From NCBI GenBank assembly GCA_947589735.1, contig CANQCR010000010.1, positions 1-56,519 on the forward strand: a stretch of DNA of 56,519 bases, in the 5' to 3' direction. This stretch comes from an uncultured Bacilli bacterium (GTDB taxonomy: Bacteria; Bacillota_I; Bacilli_A; RF39; UBA660). Every line of letters begins with the position of its first letter. Positions within the stretch are counted from its first letter, which is position 1. Of this stretch, positions 18,077 through 26,657 are shown one piece after another. The position numbers and the translations under genes were made by a program. The notes beneath the pieces were generated by a model. That model saw only the letters and a list, made by a program, of their open reading frames with translations, was not told the DNA's origin and did not search any database.

Positions 18077-19252
18077 TTATGCGCAGAATGGATTTTCAGC
18101 ATTTAATCCAGGAATATTAAACATTTTCAAAATAAAATCTAATATGAAAGGTATTATAAATATTAAAGCTGCAGCAATTATCCTTTTGGCAAATCTTGTA
18201 GTAACTTTTCTCATTTCATCATCATTTTCAGAGGCTATAGCTTTAATAAAGTCCAATATACTAAGTATTATCAATAAAGCGGGAAGTCCATATCTTACAA
18301 TGCGGATAATACGAAAAATCCAATTGACAACCTTATTTCCTAAAGAACCACAATAACCACCTTGCTTAACATTCATGTTGCACATTTTAGCGATATCATC
18401 GTTAAATTTTGCACAATCAACTTGACATTGATCAGCTACACCATCAGAATTCATATAACTATGGGAAGTAATGTATCCACTGCAAGCATCCCGAAGCTTT
18501 TGATACTGGCGAGAAAAATCAGAGTTTCCCTCACATGCTTTTCCACCTCGTAAAGAGGTGGAAACATCATCAAGATAAAAGCCATAAAAATTACATACCC
18601 CATTTTCACCTACGCTATCCTTAAATGACTCCTCTACTAAAGTATCACCATCACCTATAGACTCATCAGTAAAAAATATACGCATTACATATCCATATGA
18701 ATCCCAAAAGTCATAATGGAAAGGGGTCTGATAATTTTCTGGATCCGGCATATATCTAATACTTTTTTTACATCTTTCATTTCCACTTTTACCATAATAA
18801 TTCTTAGCATCATCTTCCCTAAAAAAATATTTTGATATAAAATAAATATCTTCCCAACTGCCCGTAAGATCGTCATTAGCGTATGATTCCTTTTGACCAA
18901 GCCAAATTCTTGCACCAGGCAATTGCTGTACAATTGTAGGTTGATATTCCGCAAAGTCAGACTTTCCATCAGAGTCTAATTCCTCAGCATCAGTAATAGG
19001 GTCCCCTAATCCACCATTATCTAAGACAGCCTTTTCTTTCAAACCAAAAACAATTGAAGGTTCATAATTTTCTGTCATTTTATTATCTTTTAATTGAAAC
19101 GATAATGTAACATATGGTTCCCATTCGTCATCGCTGTTTTTCTTTCCATATGTACAGGTATAATAATCTCCAGATTCTGAATAAGCATTAACTTCATTAA
19201 TAGTTAAAAATATAGTAATAATAATCGTCATAAATGGTATTAGTTTTTTCAT
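18077..19252 (-). CDS. Two-helix core membrane protein (family member A), VirB2-like
   Basis: A signal peptide (about 1-24, ending VNA-YS) leads a roughly 270-residue Cys-containing exported domain. The C-terminal core is shared with five other genes nearby: YCGSLGNKVV, a membrane helix with LPALLIILSILDFIKAIAS, the charged turn ENDDEMRK, a second helix, and a Cys near the end (ENPFCA). It departs from the others in the turn (ENDDE instead of QKEDE) and lacks the CxNCF tail, so it is the most diverged member. It is separated from member B by a terminator and preceded by a TATAAT box, and it sits directly before the VirB6-like gene. The topology, not sequence proof, suggests a VirB2/TrbC-type pilin or a related subunit. 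Confidence 0.78.
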   Translation of the reverse strand: MKKLIPFMTIIITIFLTINEVNAYSESGDYYTCTYGKKNSDDEWEPYVTLSFQLKDNKMTENYEPSIVFGLKEKAVLDNGGLGDPITDAEELDSDGKSDFAEYQPTIVQQLPGARIWLGQKESYANDDLTGSWEDIYFISKYFFREDDAKNYYGKSGNERCKKSIRYMPDPENYQTPFHYDFWDSYGYVMRIFFTDESIGDGDTLVEESFKDSVGENGVCNFYGFYLDDVSTSLRGGKACEGNSDFSRQYQKLRDACSGYITSHSYMNSDGVADQCQVDCAKFNDDIAKMCNMNVKQGGYCGSLGNKVVNWIFRIIRIVRYGLPALLIILSILDFIKAIASENDDEMRKVTTRFAKRIIAAALIFIIPFILDFILKMFNIPGLNAENPFCA

Positions 19253-19302
19253 CACTTCTAACCCCTCCTTATTTTAGGGTACACTACTAACAATATTATA
19301 GC

Positions 19303-19332
19303 AAAAAAAAACTATTAAATAAATAGTTTTTT
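19303..19332 (-). terminator. Terminator between family members B and A
   Basis: The stem AAAAAACTATT/AATAGTTTTTT (about 19306-19332) is followed by a T-run on the minus strand. A TATAAT -10 box (19295-19300) follows immediately, with only a weak -35, so member A and the secretion genes may have their own start or depend on read-through. Confidence 0.75.
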
Positions 19333-19341
19333 GTCTTTTTA

Positions 19342-19746
19342 TTACATACCTGTTGTTCCTCTAGCTACTAAACTACAGCCATTAGCTCCAACTTCACCAT
19401 TAACAAAGCAGTTAAAGCAGCTCATAACAGTATCATCATCACCTGATACAAATCCAATAAGCACTTTTACAATTGTAATTACAAAGAAGACTATCAAAGC
19501 AGCAATAACACGTTTTACAAGTGTTTGTTGACCTTTCTTTATTTCATCCTCTTTTTGTGCCATAACAGCTTTAGCTAAATCTAGCGAACCAAATATAACT
19601 AATAATACTGGTACAGCAATCCAAATAACTTTTACTATCAATGAAACGACATTAGGAATCATTCCACCAAATTCAATTCCAGCACTACCGCATTGATAAG
19701 ATGCTTTAGTATTAATAGCATCCAAAACATTAATCAAATTTAACAT
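19342..19746 (-). CDS. Two-helix core membrane protein (family member B), minimal form
   Basis: This 134-residue protein is almost only the shared core: CGSAGIEFG, a first helix with AVPVLLVIFGSLDLAKAV, the turn AQKEDEIKKGQ, KRVIAALIVFF in the second helix, and CFNCF with a final Cys. It has no clear cleavable signal peptide and no large ectodomain, so it shows the minimal unit of the family. In size and helix layout it resembles VirB2/TrbC pilins. It is the only member with a perfect consensus promoter directly upstream and a terminator directly downstream, so it is expressed as a single-gene unit, as expected for an abundant subunit. Confidence 0.85.
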   Translation of the reverse strand: MLNLINVLDAINTKASYQCGSAGIEFGGMIPNVVSLIVKVIWIAVPVLLVIFGSLDLAKAVMAQKEDEIKKGQQTLVKRVIAALIVFFVITIVKVLIGFVSGDDDTVMSCFNCFVNGEVGANGCSLVARGTTGM

Positions 19747-19772
19747 ATTACACGCATCCCTCTCTCAAACCG

Positions 19773-19807
19773 ATTATACTATAATTGACAAAGATTGTCA
19801 ATTATAG
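19773..19807 (-). promoter_or_regulatory. Perfect consensus promoter embedded in a 13-bp palindrome
   Basis: On the minus strand there is a -35 TTGACA (19796-19801), a 17-base spacer and a -10 TATAAT (19773-19778). All 12 core bases match the sigma-A consensus with ideal spacing. A 13-bp perfect inverted repeat with a 3-base loop (arms CTATAATTGACAA and TTGTCAATTATAG, 19779-19807) covers the spacer and the -35 and abuts the -10. It begins right after the stop of the upstream gene. There is no T-run after it, so it is more likely an operator than a terminator. Confidence 0.88.
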
Positions 19808-19808
19808 T

Positions 19809-21047
19809 TTACTCACTTACCTCAGCAACAATATATGGATTTTCCATTGTTCCTTCACCAGATAAGAACTTTTCATTGGCATTAAAAGCTATAACCCAAT
19901 TATAATAAGTTCTCTCCCTAGCATTTAATCTAGAAGCGACACCACCATTAATGTTAACCGCTTCGTAGGTGTTTTCTTTAAGGCCCGTGGAAGTCCATGT
20001 TTGAATTGTAGCATTTGTAAAGAAATTATAATTCGTACAAGCACCATTAGTAATGGATGTACAATGTTCATCTAATGAAGCAATAGCATAGTCTGCTGCA
20101 TTAATTAAACCAATATATTGATTTTCTAATTTTACAGAACAATCAATAGTATCATCAACCTCTAACTCATTAGCGCCTCTTTTACCAACACAGACATCAT
20201 AAGATGCTAAATGAAGTTTCGTTGTATCTTTAAATGCTTTATATTTAGAGTTTAATTCTTTAAGAATATCACTATTCTTATAATCATTTATCCCCCAATT
20301 TTTTCCTACTTCGCTATTAAATTTCATATCCCAAGCTGCCTGTCTATTTTCGGATTCAGTTTTAATAACTCTCATAATACCCTCGTTGTTAATATCGATG
20401 ATACGCCACAAGAATCCACCAAAGGAAACATAATTTTTGGGGTTTTCTCCTCTAAAAACATATCTATCGCCCATTTGGTATAAACCTGAAGTGTAATCCT
20501 TTCCAAGATCTTGTTGATTGGAGTTTGACGCATCAGGATCAACAACGACCTGATTATTATCACTATTAACGTTACTGACGGCGACATTTGACTGCAAATT
20601 AGAAGTTTCATCTTCAACTTCATCAGATGGGACATCTTCAGGCTCTTCTTGAATTAAGCTATCTTTTTTTACTTGATCTACAAAGTGATTAGTTTTATAT
20701 TCCGAACATACTAAATCTGGAATATAAAGATATTGCCCACTATAATTATAAACAGTAACTTTACCATTGCATGTCGCATCAGCTATAAGCTTTTCCATAG
20801 GCTTTAAGAACTCTGCAGTAATCAATTCTGAAGTTGTTACCGTTTTATTCTCAAACTCTTCAGGCAATTTTTGATCTTCACTATTGAAATATCTTTCCGC
20901 AGCTTTGAGCATTTGACGCTCAACTTTTTCATAATCACTACCAGGGCCACTACATGCTTTTACAATCGCAAGGATAGCAATGACTAAAACAATAACTCCA
21001 AAAATACCAGCAACAATATACAAATATTTTTTATCTATTTTCTTCAT
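19809..21047 (-). CDS. Membrane-anchored exported protein with FGGxLWRI domain
   Basis: The 412-residue protein has a basic start, one membrane helix (about 10-30, ending at Cys), a helical region, an Asp/Glu/Asn-rich linker (about 135-185), and a C-terminal globular domain. That domain begins YTSGLYQMGDRYVFRG with the motif NYVSFGGFLWRIIDIN, followed by Cys-bearing loops and a YYNWVIAFNANEKFL end. Domains with a similar NYVxFxxxLWRI opening occur in exported proteins of low-GC gut bacteria. I do not know their function. It interrupts the tandem series of two-helix core proteins, so it may be a surface component of the same apparatus. The palindromic promoter of the next gene starts one base after its stop. 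Confidence 0.75.
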   Translation of the reverse strand: MKKIDKKYLYIVAGIFGVIVLVIAILAIVKACSGPGSDYEKVERQMLKAAERYFNSEDQKLPEEFENKTVTTSELITAEFLKPMEKLIADATCNGKVTVYNYSGQYLYIPDLVCSEYKTNHFVDQVKKDSLIQEEPEDVPSDEVEDETSNLQSNVAVSNVNSDNNQVVVDPDASNSNQQDLGKDYTSGLYQMGDRYVFRGENPKNYVSFGGFLWRIIDINNEGIMRVIKTESENRQAAWDMKFNSEVGKNWGINDYKNSDILKELNSKYKAFKDTTKLHLASYDVCVGKRGANELEVDDTIDCSVKLENQYIGLINAADYAIASLDEHCTSITNGACTNYNFFTNATIQTWTSTGLKENTYEAVNINGGVASRLNARERTYYNWVIAFNANEKFLSGEGTMENPYIVAEVSE

Positions 21048-21080
21048 ATTATCACCATTATAATTTTCTATGTGAATAAA

Positions 21081-21491
21081 TTAGCCGCAAGATCCTGCTG
21101 AAGCTCCTTCGATGAAGCAGTTAACACAATCGAATATTGTACTATTAGAATCACCTGCAACAGAACTAATAATAAACTTAACTATTGCAATAACAAAGAA
21201 TACTAAAACGGCCGCAATAACTCTCTTGATAAACACCTGTTGTCCCTTTTTGATTTCATCTTCTTTTTGTGACATCATACCCCTAGCTAAATCTAGCATA
21301 CCAAAAATAACTAAAAGTATAGGTACAGCTATTTGAATTATTCTTATAATGATATGAACTAGGTTAACAATTGATTCATCAATTACCGCGTCACCTAATG
21401 CTGTACAAGTTATATCCGCAGCATGTACATTAGTACTAAACGTAAATAAGCAAACTAATAGCAATAAAGCAAAACCTATCTTTTTTTTCAT
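21081..21491 (-). CDS. Two-helix core membrane protein (family member C)
   Basis: This 136-residue protein has a cleavable signal peptide (about 1-24, ending VHA-AD), then directly the family core: TCTALGDAV, a first helix with AVPILLVIFGMLDLARGM, the turn SQKEDEIKKGQ, FIKRVIAAVLVFFV, and DCVNCF with Cys at the C-terminal end. It is close to member B in the core but exported by a signal peptide. After signal cleavage it would be about 112 residues, in the size range of VirB2-like pilins. GGAGG precedes the start by about 10 bases. Confidence 0.85.
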   Translation of the reverse strand: MKKKIGFALLLLVCLFTFSTNVHAADITCTALGDAVIDESIVNLVHIIIRIIQIAVPILLVIFGMLDLARGMMSQKEDEIKKGQQVFIKRVIAAVLVFFVIAIVKFIISSVAGDSNSTIFDCVNCFIEGASAGSCG

Positions 21492-21509
21492 ATATATTTC
21501 TACCTCCTA

Positions 21510-22205
21510 CTAACATTTATATCCATCAGGTTCTGATATAAAGCAATTGACACATGACATAATATTTCCTGTATCAGAGCTTAATAAACTAATAACGAAC
21601 TTGACTACTGCAACTACAAGGAAAACCATCACACCAGCAATAAGTCTTTTAATAAATATCTGTTGACCTTTTTTGATTTCATCTTCTTTTTGTGATGCCA
21701 TACCTCTAGCCAAATCTACCATACCATAAATAACTAATAAAATTGGCACTAAAAGTTGCATAATTACTATAACATAATGAACGATTCTTGCCAACTGACG
21801 ATCAAATTGGACGTCAGTTCCAAAAGCTACACAATAAAAGTTATCTGAACTATCTTGAGTGACGCCAGGTGATGTATTAGTTCCATTATATGTTGTAATT
21901 GCATAATTACCATTACTATCTTCTTTTATAGTAGAACCAGAAATAGATACATAACTAGGGCATCTTTCAAGTTGAACATCAAATTGCCCGGTTACATCAG
22001 TCTGAGTAATAGAATCATCACTACCAGTTGGCCTACTAGTTTCTTTAACTACTTGTCGAGCATTCATCTCATCATCAAACTCAATAATGTAAGTGATGTT
22101 TTGAGAGCCTGGATTTCTAAGTGAATAACTACAGGTTTTATCAGCGTATACAGAAGCATTAAATAGTAAGAATGTTATTATAAAAAATAATATTTTTTTT
22201 GTCAT
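21510..22205 (-). CDS. Two-helix core membrane protein (family member D)
   Basis: This 231-residue protein has a signal peptide (about 1-21, ending VYA-DK) and an N-terminal ectodomain of about 110 residues that begins with CSYSLRNPGSQNITY and predicts beta strands. The family core follows: FYCVAFGTDV, helix one LVPILLVIYGMVDLARGM, SQKEDEIKKGQ, FIKRLIAGVMVFLV, then SCVNCF. The ectodomain opening (TCSYS, then a strand pair and DVTGQFDVQL with a following Cys-Pro) is echoed in member E (TCRYS, DITGSYDVMF, Cys-Pro-Pro). D and E therefore share an ectodomain fold as well as the core. It begins 18 bases after the stop of C's neighbour with GGAGG upstream. Confidence 0.85.
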   Translation of the reverse strand: MTKKILFFIITFLLFNASVYADKTCSYSLRNPGSQNITYIIEFDDEMNARQVVKETSRPTGSDDSITQTDVTGQFDVQLERCPSYVSISGSTIKEDSNGNYAITTYNGTNTSPGVTQDSSDNFYCVAFGTDVQFDRQLARIVHYVIVIMQLLVPILLVIYGMVDLARGMASQKEDEIKKGQQIFIKRLIAGVMVFLVVAVVKFVISLLSSDTGNIMSCVNCFISEPDGYKC

Positions 22206-22216
22206 AATACCTCCAA

Positions 22217-23029
22217 TTACTCATCAGTAACAGCCTGTCCAGTACCGATTTTAGGGTCCTCAGTACTTGATGAACTTTGACTACATTTGTTATTCACAAA
22301 GCAATCAACACAAGCCACAATTCGCATAGAATTACCCCTGCCACCAACTAAATTAATTAACATTTTAACAAGTAATACTACTAAAAACGTAATTGTACCC
22401 ATTATCAGTCTTTTTACCAAGGAAGATCTACCCTTACGCATTTCGTCTTCTTTTTGAGATATTATTCCTTTTATTAAATCTATCATACCAAAAAGAATCA
22501 TAATAACTGGTACTATAACCATCGCAATATTATACAAAGAATTAGAAATTCTTGGAATAATAGCCGGAATATGTTTTATTAATGCCAAGCTACCAGATCC
22601 ACCACAACTAACATAGCTTTTTTCTAAAAAATCAGCTCTATTAGAATCATTAAAAACTTCACTATGTGGATTATATGATGTATCTAATGTATAAGAACCA
22701 TCACTATCTTCAGAACCTTCGACCATTTGAGGTCTAGAATATTGACTTCCCGATCCCTTAATTTCCATAAAAGGAGGACAATTTGCACTAAACATGACAT
22801 CATAACTGCCCGTTATGTCTGTAGGGTTTTCTGGATCGTCGCTATTTACTAGCAAAATTGATGTAGGAAGACCACTATCATCAAAAATAATATCATAGGA
22901 GTACGTTTTATTCTCATTAGTATCGAAAATTTTAGAATATCTACAAGTTGAAGATGCAGAAACACTTTGCGTAAATAAGAAGAAAAAGAAGAAAAAAGGT
23001 GCAACCAATAAAATATTTTTCTTTTTCAT
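22217..23029 (-). CDS. Two-helix core membrane protein (family member E)
   Basis: This 270-residue protein has a signal peptide (about 1-25, ending VSA-SS), an ectodomain of about 115 residues related to that of member D (TCRYSKIFD, DITGSYDVMFSANCPP), then the core. The core contains SCGGSGSLALI, helix one with VPVIMILFGMIDLIKGI, the turn SQKEDEMRKGR, LVKRLIMGTITFLV, and ACVDCF. A Ser-rich tail follows. The turn carries M-R in place of I-K, and CVDCF in place of CVNCF. It lies between members D and F with only short gaps, so it is co-transcribed. Confidence 0.85.
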   Translation of the reverse strand: MKKKNILLVAPFFFFFFLFTQSVSASSTCRYSKIFDTNENKTYSYDIIFDDSGLPTSILLVNSDDPENPTDITGSYDVMFSANCPPFMEIKGSGSQYSRPQMVEGSEDSDGSYTLDTSYNPHSEVFNDSNRADFLEKSYVSCGGSGSLALIKHIPAIIPRISNSLYNIAMVIVPVIMILFGMIDLIKGIISQKEDEMRKGRSSLVKRLIMGTITFLVVLLVKMLINLVGGRGNSMRIVACVDCFVNNKCSQSSSSTEDPKIGTGQAVTDE

Positions 23030-23033
23030 ATCA

Positions 23034-24515
23034 TCACTCCATTTGACAATAACTACTTCCAGTTCCTTGTAAAAAACAATTAATACATGGAATAATTTGC
23101 GTGTCAGCCATACTACTTACTATACTTATAACAAGCTTAACAATCGCAAAAACAAAGAATACCATTACTGCACCAATTAATCTTTTAAAGAATGTACTTT
23201 GCCCTTTTTTGATTTCATCCTCTTTTTGAGAGGTGATAGCTTTAACCAAGTCCAATATTCCCAGTATTATAACAACTAGTGGTACTAAAAATTGCAAAAA
23301 ATTATATATAGTGTGAACTAATCTAATAAATGTGGATGGTAATCCGGTAATAAAGTCACCACCGCAACTATATGTAGCTAGATCATTTTCCAAGCTTCCT
23401 ACATTAGCCTCAATTTCTGGATTGTTCTCATTTTCGCTACTACCACTATTATTTCCAGTAATAAATATTTGTTGACATCCGGCTGTATAGGTTTTATAGT
23501 TAGAATAAGTTGAGGCAATCGCTTTAGTAATTTTATCATAATTTGATGCGTCCGATAGATAAAGTCTTGCTTCACCAGTTTTCATTCCAACAATTGATTG
23601 ATACCATTCAGTATTTGGATCAACAGCTAGAATCATATAGTCAGGGCATCTGTTTGGTGTGGAACTATTAGTAAAATAATCCATATATGTAAATGTTGTA
23701 TGATTTTTAAATTCATCCGGTAATTTGCTCCAATTTAAAATGCTTTCTGATTCACTATTACCACCGGTAAGATTAGTATTAAGATTAATCGTTGGCGAAT
23801 TTAAATCACCTTTTACATTGACAACTCCCTCAAGGTATGTACCATTATCAAAAGTTGCTTTACATTGGCAAGATATAGCATGAAGAGTTGGCTGAGCTCC
23901 GTTAGCATTAGAGTCATTCGAATCATTTGAATCACTTGATTCAATTTCAGATAGTCCAGCTGGACCAATCGTTTCAGATTTAAAAGGATATACAGCAGGA
24001 TTAAAGGTACGGAAAACCTTATCGTCTTCAGCGGCTTGTACAATTGCTCTATTAACATTTGTATTAAGTTTATTCGTAATTGCTACTGTTTCATTATCAT
24101 TCAAATCAAAAGTATAAAAATTAGTACCATCATCTTTGAAGAAGAAAAGGGCTGCACCAGTTTCATATCCAGCATATAAAACGGCCGGAGGGCAAGTTTG
24201 GCCAGACGATTTAAAAACCTCACCTGCATAGAAATTTCCAGCTTCGCTTGTAGTATAATTTTTAGAAACATGATTTTTATCCCAATTCCCATAAGTATGT
24301 TTATCGCCTTTTATGGTCTTTGGTAAATTAACAGACTCTACTTTTATTTGTTGAAAATCTTTCATAATGGAAACTGATATTTCTTTATTAGGAGAAGAGT
24401 AACCATAAGTACATGTTTTATATATATTACTATCACTTGCTGCATTTACCTTATTTATCCCTAAAAACACGACAAAAACTATTAAAATAATAGTTTTTGT
24501 TAATTTCTTACTCAT
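23034..24515 (-). CDS. Two-helix core membrane protein (family member F), long ectodomain
   Basis: This 493-residue protein is the largest member. A signal peptide (about 1-25, ending VNA-AS) is followed by an ectodomain of nearly 360 residues containing several Cys residues and a short Asn/Asp/Ser repeat (SDSNDSNDSN). The family core closes the protein: YSCGGDFITG, helix one LVPLVVIILGILDLVKAI, SQKEDEIKKGQ, FFKRLIGAVMVFFVFAIVK, and PCINCF with a Cys near the end. The ectodomain start CTYGYS recalls members A (CTYG), D (CSYS) and E (CRYS). It follows tadZ with an 18-base gap and is the first of the tandem series. Confidence 0.85.
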   Translation of the reverse strand: MSKKLTKTIILIVFVVFLGINKVNAASDSNIYKTCTYGYSSPNKEISVSIMKDFQQIKVESVNLPKTIKGDKHTYGNWDKNHVSKNYTTSEAGNFYAGEVFKSSGQTCPPAVLYAGYETGAALFFFKDDGTNFYTFDLNDNETVAITNKLNTNVNRAIVQAAEDDKVFRTFNPAVYPFKSETIGPAGLSEIESSDSNDSNDSNANGAQPTLHAISCQCKATFDNGTYLEGVVNVKGDLNSPTINLNTNLTGGNSESESILNWSKLPDEFKNHTTFTYMDYFTNSSTPNRCPDYMILAVDPNTEWYQSIVGMKTGEARLYLSDASNYDKITKAIASTYSNYKTYTAGCQQIFITGNNSGSSENENNPEIEANVGSLENDLATYSCGGDFITGLPSTFIRLVHTIYNFLQFLVPLVVIILGILDLVKAITSQKEDEIKKGQSTFFKRLIGAVMVFFVFAIVKLVISIVSSMADTQIIPCINCFLQGTGSSYCQME

Positions 24516-24533
24516 AATATCACCTCGTATGAT

Positions 24534-25547
24534 TTAGTTATTAGCTTGTAAATCAAACCCTAAACGAACTAAGAAGTCATTCAACATCTTATTTCTCGTT
24601 TCACGTTCATCTAAAGGTGGCATATTATAGAATATTTTAAGTCTTGACTCATATTCAAAATCCATTACATCTTTAGAACTTAATAAGCTTTGATTTAATA
24701 TAACCTTTTTATCTTTTAACGTTTTTAATGTTTGAGGGGTAACCATCATAAGTTTATTTAATTTAATTGTTGTAGGTTCGATTAAGTAAATGATTTCATT
24801 ACATAGTGATTCTGCTTGAACACTATTATTGACGTCGATTAAAATGACATCACTACCGGTAAATCTTCCTACCTCTTGCATAATTGATCCACTAATCGCT
24901 GAAACTAATGTATTATCTTTCATGTAAGTGAAGTCGGTTTTATCAACTTCAATAGCTGTAACCTTATAGTTGCGAGATAATTCATTATACATCATATATA
25001 CAAGTGTTGTCGCACCTGCACTTTTAGTAACATTTTTAATACCAATAATATGACTATGTTGTCCACCGGTGTAGGTTGGAGCTGTCATTACTTGTTGGGT
25101 TGGAACAGGGCTAGGTGCTTGAACTTGTGGTGTATTAACAGTTGGTTGTTGAACGACAACAACATCATCAATCTGATGGAACTGTGCCACATCACGATAT
25201 GAATTTGGATGATTATACAAATATTGTATACCCTCTAAATTACGGGTGAAATTGTAAATACCCATTGATATTAATTTTGATAAATAAGCTGGTGAAGAAC
25301 TCTCAGCTGAATCATCAAGTAATAAAATAATTTTATCCATATCAAGGGATATTGATAATTTTTGTAAGTTTCTAATATCTTTATAATCACGAATGGCCGT
25401 TATATCTAAGATCATACGTTGATAAAAGAAATTTTGGAAAGTGCTAATAATCTCATCAACATCAAACTCACCGTTTAAGCTTTTAATAACATCAATGCCT
25501 AAATTTTCTAGTAACAATTGATACTTATTAGAAACAATAACGTTCAT
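24534..25547 (-). CDS. tadZ: TadZ/CpaE-like atypical ParA-type ATPase
   Basis: TadZ localises Tad pilus machinery at the membrane or pole. The 337-residue protein has an N-terminal receiver-like alpha/beta domain (about 1-115), a Pro/Gln/Thr-rich linker (about 125-165), and a MinD/ParA-type domain from about 168. Its P-loop region KSAGATT (about 178-184) lacks the second Lys of active ParA proteins. The GATT form is typical for TadZ/CpaE. The rest shows ILIDVNN and MMVTPQTL as Walker-B-like and switch-like strands. It lies between the pseudopilins and the two-helix family. Confidence 0.82.
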   Translation of the reverse strand: MNVIVSNKYQLLLENLGIDVIKSLNGEFDVDEIISTFQNFFYQRMILDITAIRDYKDIRNLQKLSISLDMDKIILLLDDSAESSSPAYLSKLISMGIYNFTRNLEGIQYLYNHPNSYRDVAQFHQIDDVVVVQQPTVNTPQVQAPSPVPTQQVMTAPTYTGGQHSHIIGIKNVTKSAGATTLVYMMYNELSRNYKVTAIEVDKTDFTYMKDNTLVSAISGSIMQEVGRFTGSDVILIDVNNSVQAESLCNEIIYLIEPTTIKLNKLMMVTPQTLKTLKDKKVILNQSLLSSKDVMDFEYESRLKIFYNMPPLDERETRNKMLNDFLVRLGFDLQANN

Positions 25548-25576
25548 TTTATCACCCTTCTTATTATTTTGTTAAA

Positions 25577-26083
25577 TTAACTGTCTAAAAAGTCATACAT
25601 AACTTTGGTTTCTCCTCGAACCGGGAATTCAAGAAAACCTCCAAAAACTGGTACATCGAATTTCATGTAAGCAATAACTTGGTAATATCTAGAGTTGGAC
25701 TCTTTGCTAACAACAGTCCCAGCCTCTTTACCAGGCTTTGTATCACCATTATATCTAAATACGCAATAGTGATAGTGCTTTGTTTCTGATTCTTTCTCAC
25801 TTGGATAAACAAGTGTTGCACCGACTTTATCTTTAGCTAAATTTTTGCATTTGTTGATATCTGTTTGGTTAACAACAGTATATCCTGCGCTCTTTAAGTT
25901 TTCCTCAATTTCCGATTTGGCAGCGCCATTAAAATCACCATATTTTTCAATTATGGTTATGATTCTGTTTTTTACCTTGTAAGCTTTAGAATAATTAATT
26001 GAGCCAAATAGTAATAGAACTAAAACAACAAAGAAAAATAAAATTAAATTCAAAATAAACGCTTGAGCTATTGACTCTTTCAT
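25577..26083 (-). CDS. TadE/TadF-like pseudopilin (1)
   Basis: The 168-residue protein starts MKESIAQAF directly followed by a strong hydrophobic helix (about 9-30), then an exported domain with two Cys residues and a final strand (RGETKVMYDFLDS). It is related to the next upstream gene: both have the M-[K/R]-E-S start, a NYSKAYKVKNRII/SYYKAYRINNAIV segment, YxYCVFRY/RGYCVYRY, and a closing strand. This is the layout of TadE/TadF minor pseudopilins in Tad loci. No cleavable leader precedes the helix. Confidence 0.75.
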   Translation of the reverse strand: MKESIAQAFILNLILFFFVVLVLLLFGSINYSKAYKVKNRIITIIEKYGDFNGAAKSEIEENLKSAGYTVVNQTDINKCKNLAKDKVGATLVYPSEKESETKHYHYCVFRYNGDTKPGKEAGTVVSKESNSRYYQVIAYMKFDVPVFGGFLEFPVRGETKVMYDFLDS

Positions 26084-26100
26084 CTTATCACCTCTAAAGT

Positions 26101-26622
26101 TTATTCGATTGGTCTAGTAATGAACTGATATAATCTTGATGTTCTAGAAAAAACACGCAACTTTAGTAAATCCTGTGCGACAGGAAATCTAAAAGTTACA
26201 ACAGTCATTACTTCGTAAGTGTCATACCAATCACTGCTAGCTGCACCGCTTCCTTTTGCTTTATAGGAAGTATCGTTAGCATAACGATAAACGCAATATC
26301 CACGTTTATTGTAATCAGTTGATGGTTTTACCTTTTTGCCTTGACTTGTATAGTCAACTAAATAGCCAGTCTTTGAACCACTATTAACTTCACTAGGGCA
26401 ATCAAAAGGTACTCTTTCATACGTAAAACTTGCTAGTTTTTGATTAATCTCGTCATAAGAAAGTTGATTGAAGCCTTCATACTTCTCAATAGAAGTAACA
26501 ATCGCATTGTTAATACGATAAGCTTTGTAATAGCTTAAGGTTCCAGCAAGAAATGCGAATACCAATAAAATATAAAATATAACAAAATTTAATAAGGAAA
26601 CCGTTCCTATACTTTCTCTCAT
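26101..26622 (-). CDS. TadE/TadF-like pseudopilin (2)
   Basis: The 173-residue protein starts MRESIGTVSLL with an N-terminal helix (about 7-28), then SYYKAYRINNAIVTSIEKYEG, which matches the neighbouring pseudopilin-like protein. An exported domain contains DCPSE, GYCVYRY and a terminal strand SRTSRLYQFI. It probably arose by duplication with its neighbour and would be a minor subunit of the Tad pilus. It follows the Flp-like gene by 35 bases, with GGTGAG upstream of the start. Confidence 0.75.
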   Translation of the reverse strand: MRESIGTVSLLNFVIFYILLVFAFLAGTLSYYKAYRINNAIVTSIEKYEGFNQLSYDEINQKLASFTYERVPFDCPSEVNSGSKTGYLVDYTSQGKKVKPSTDYNKRGYCVYRYANDTSYKAKGSGAASSDWYDTYEVMTVVTFRFPVAQDLLKLRVFSRTSRLYQFITRPIE

Positions 26623-26657
26623 AAGCTATTACCTCACCTATCTATTCTTTATTAAAA

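Noticed and set aside
19779-19807. Palindrome as intrinsic terminator of the upstream gene
   Set aside because: No T-run follows on the minus strand, and the repeat coincides with an ideal promoter.
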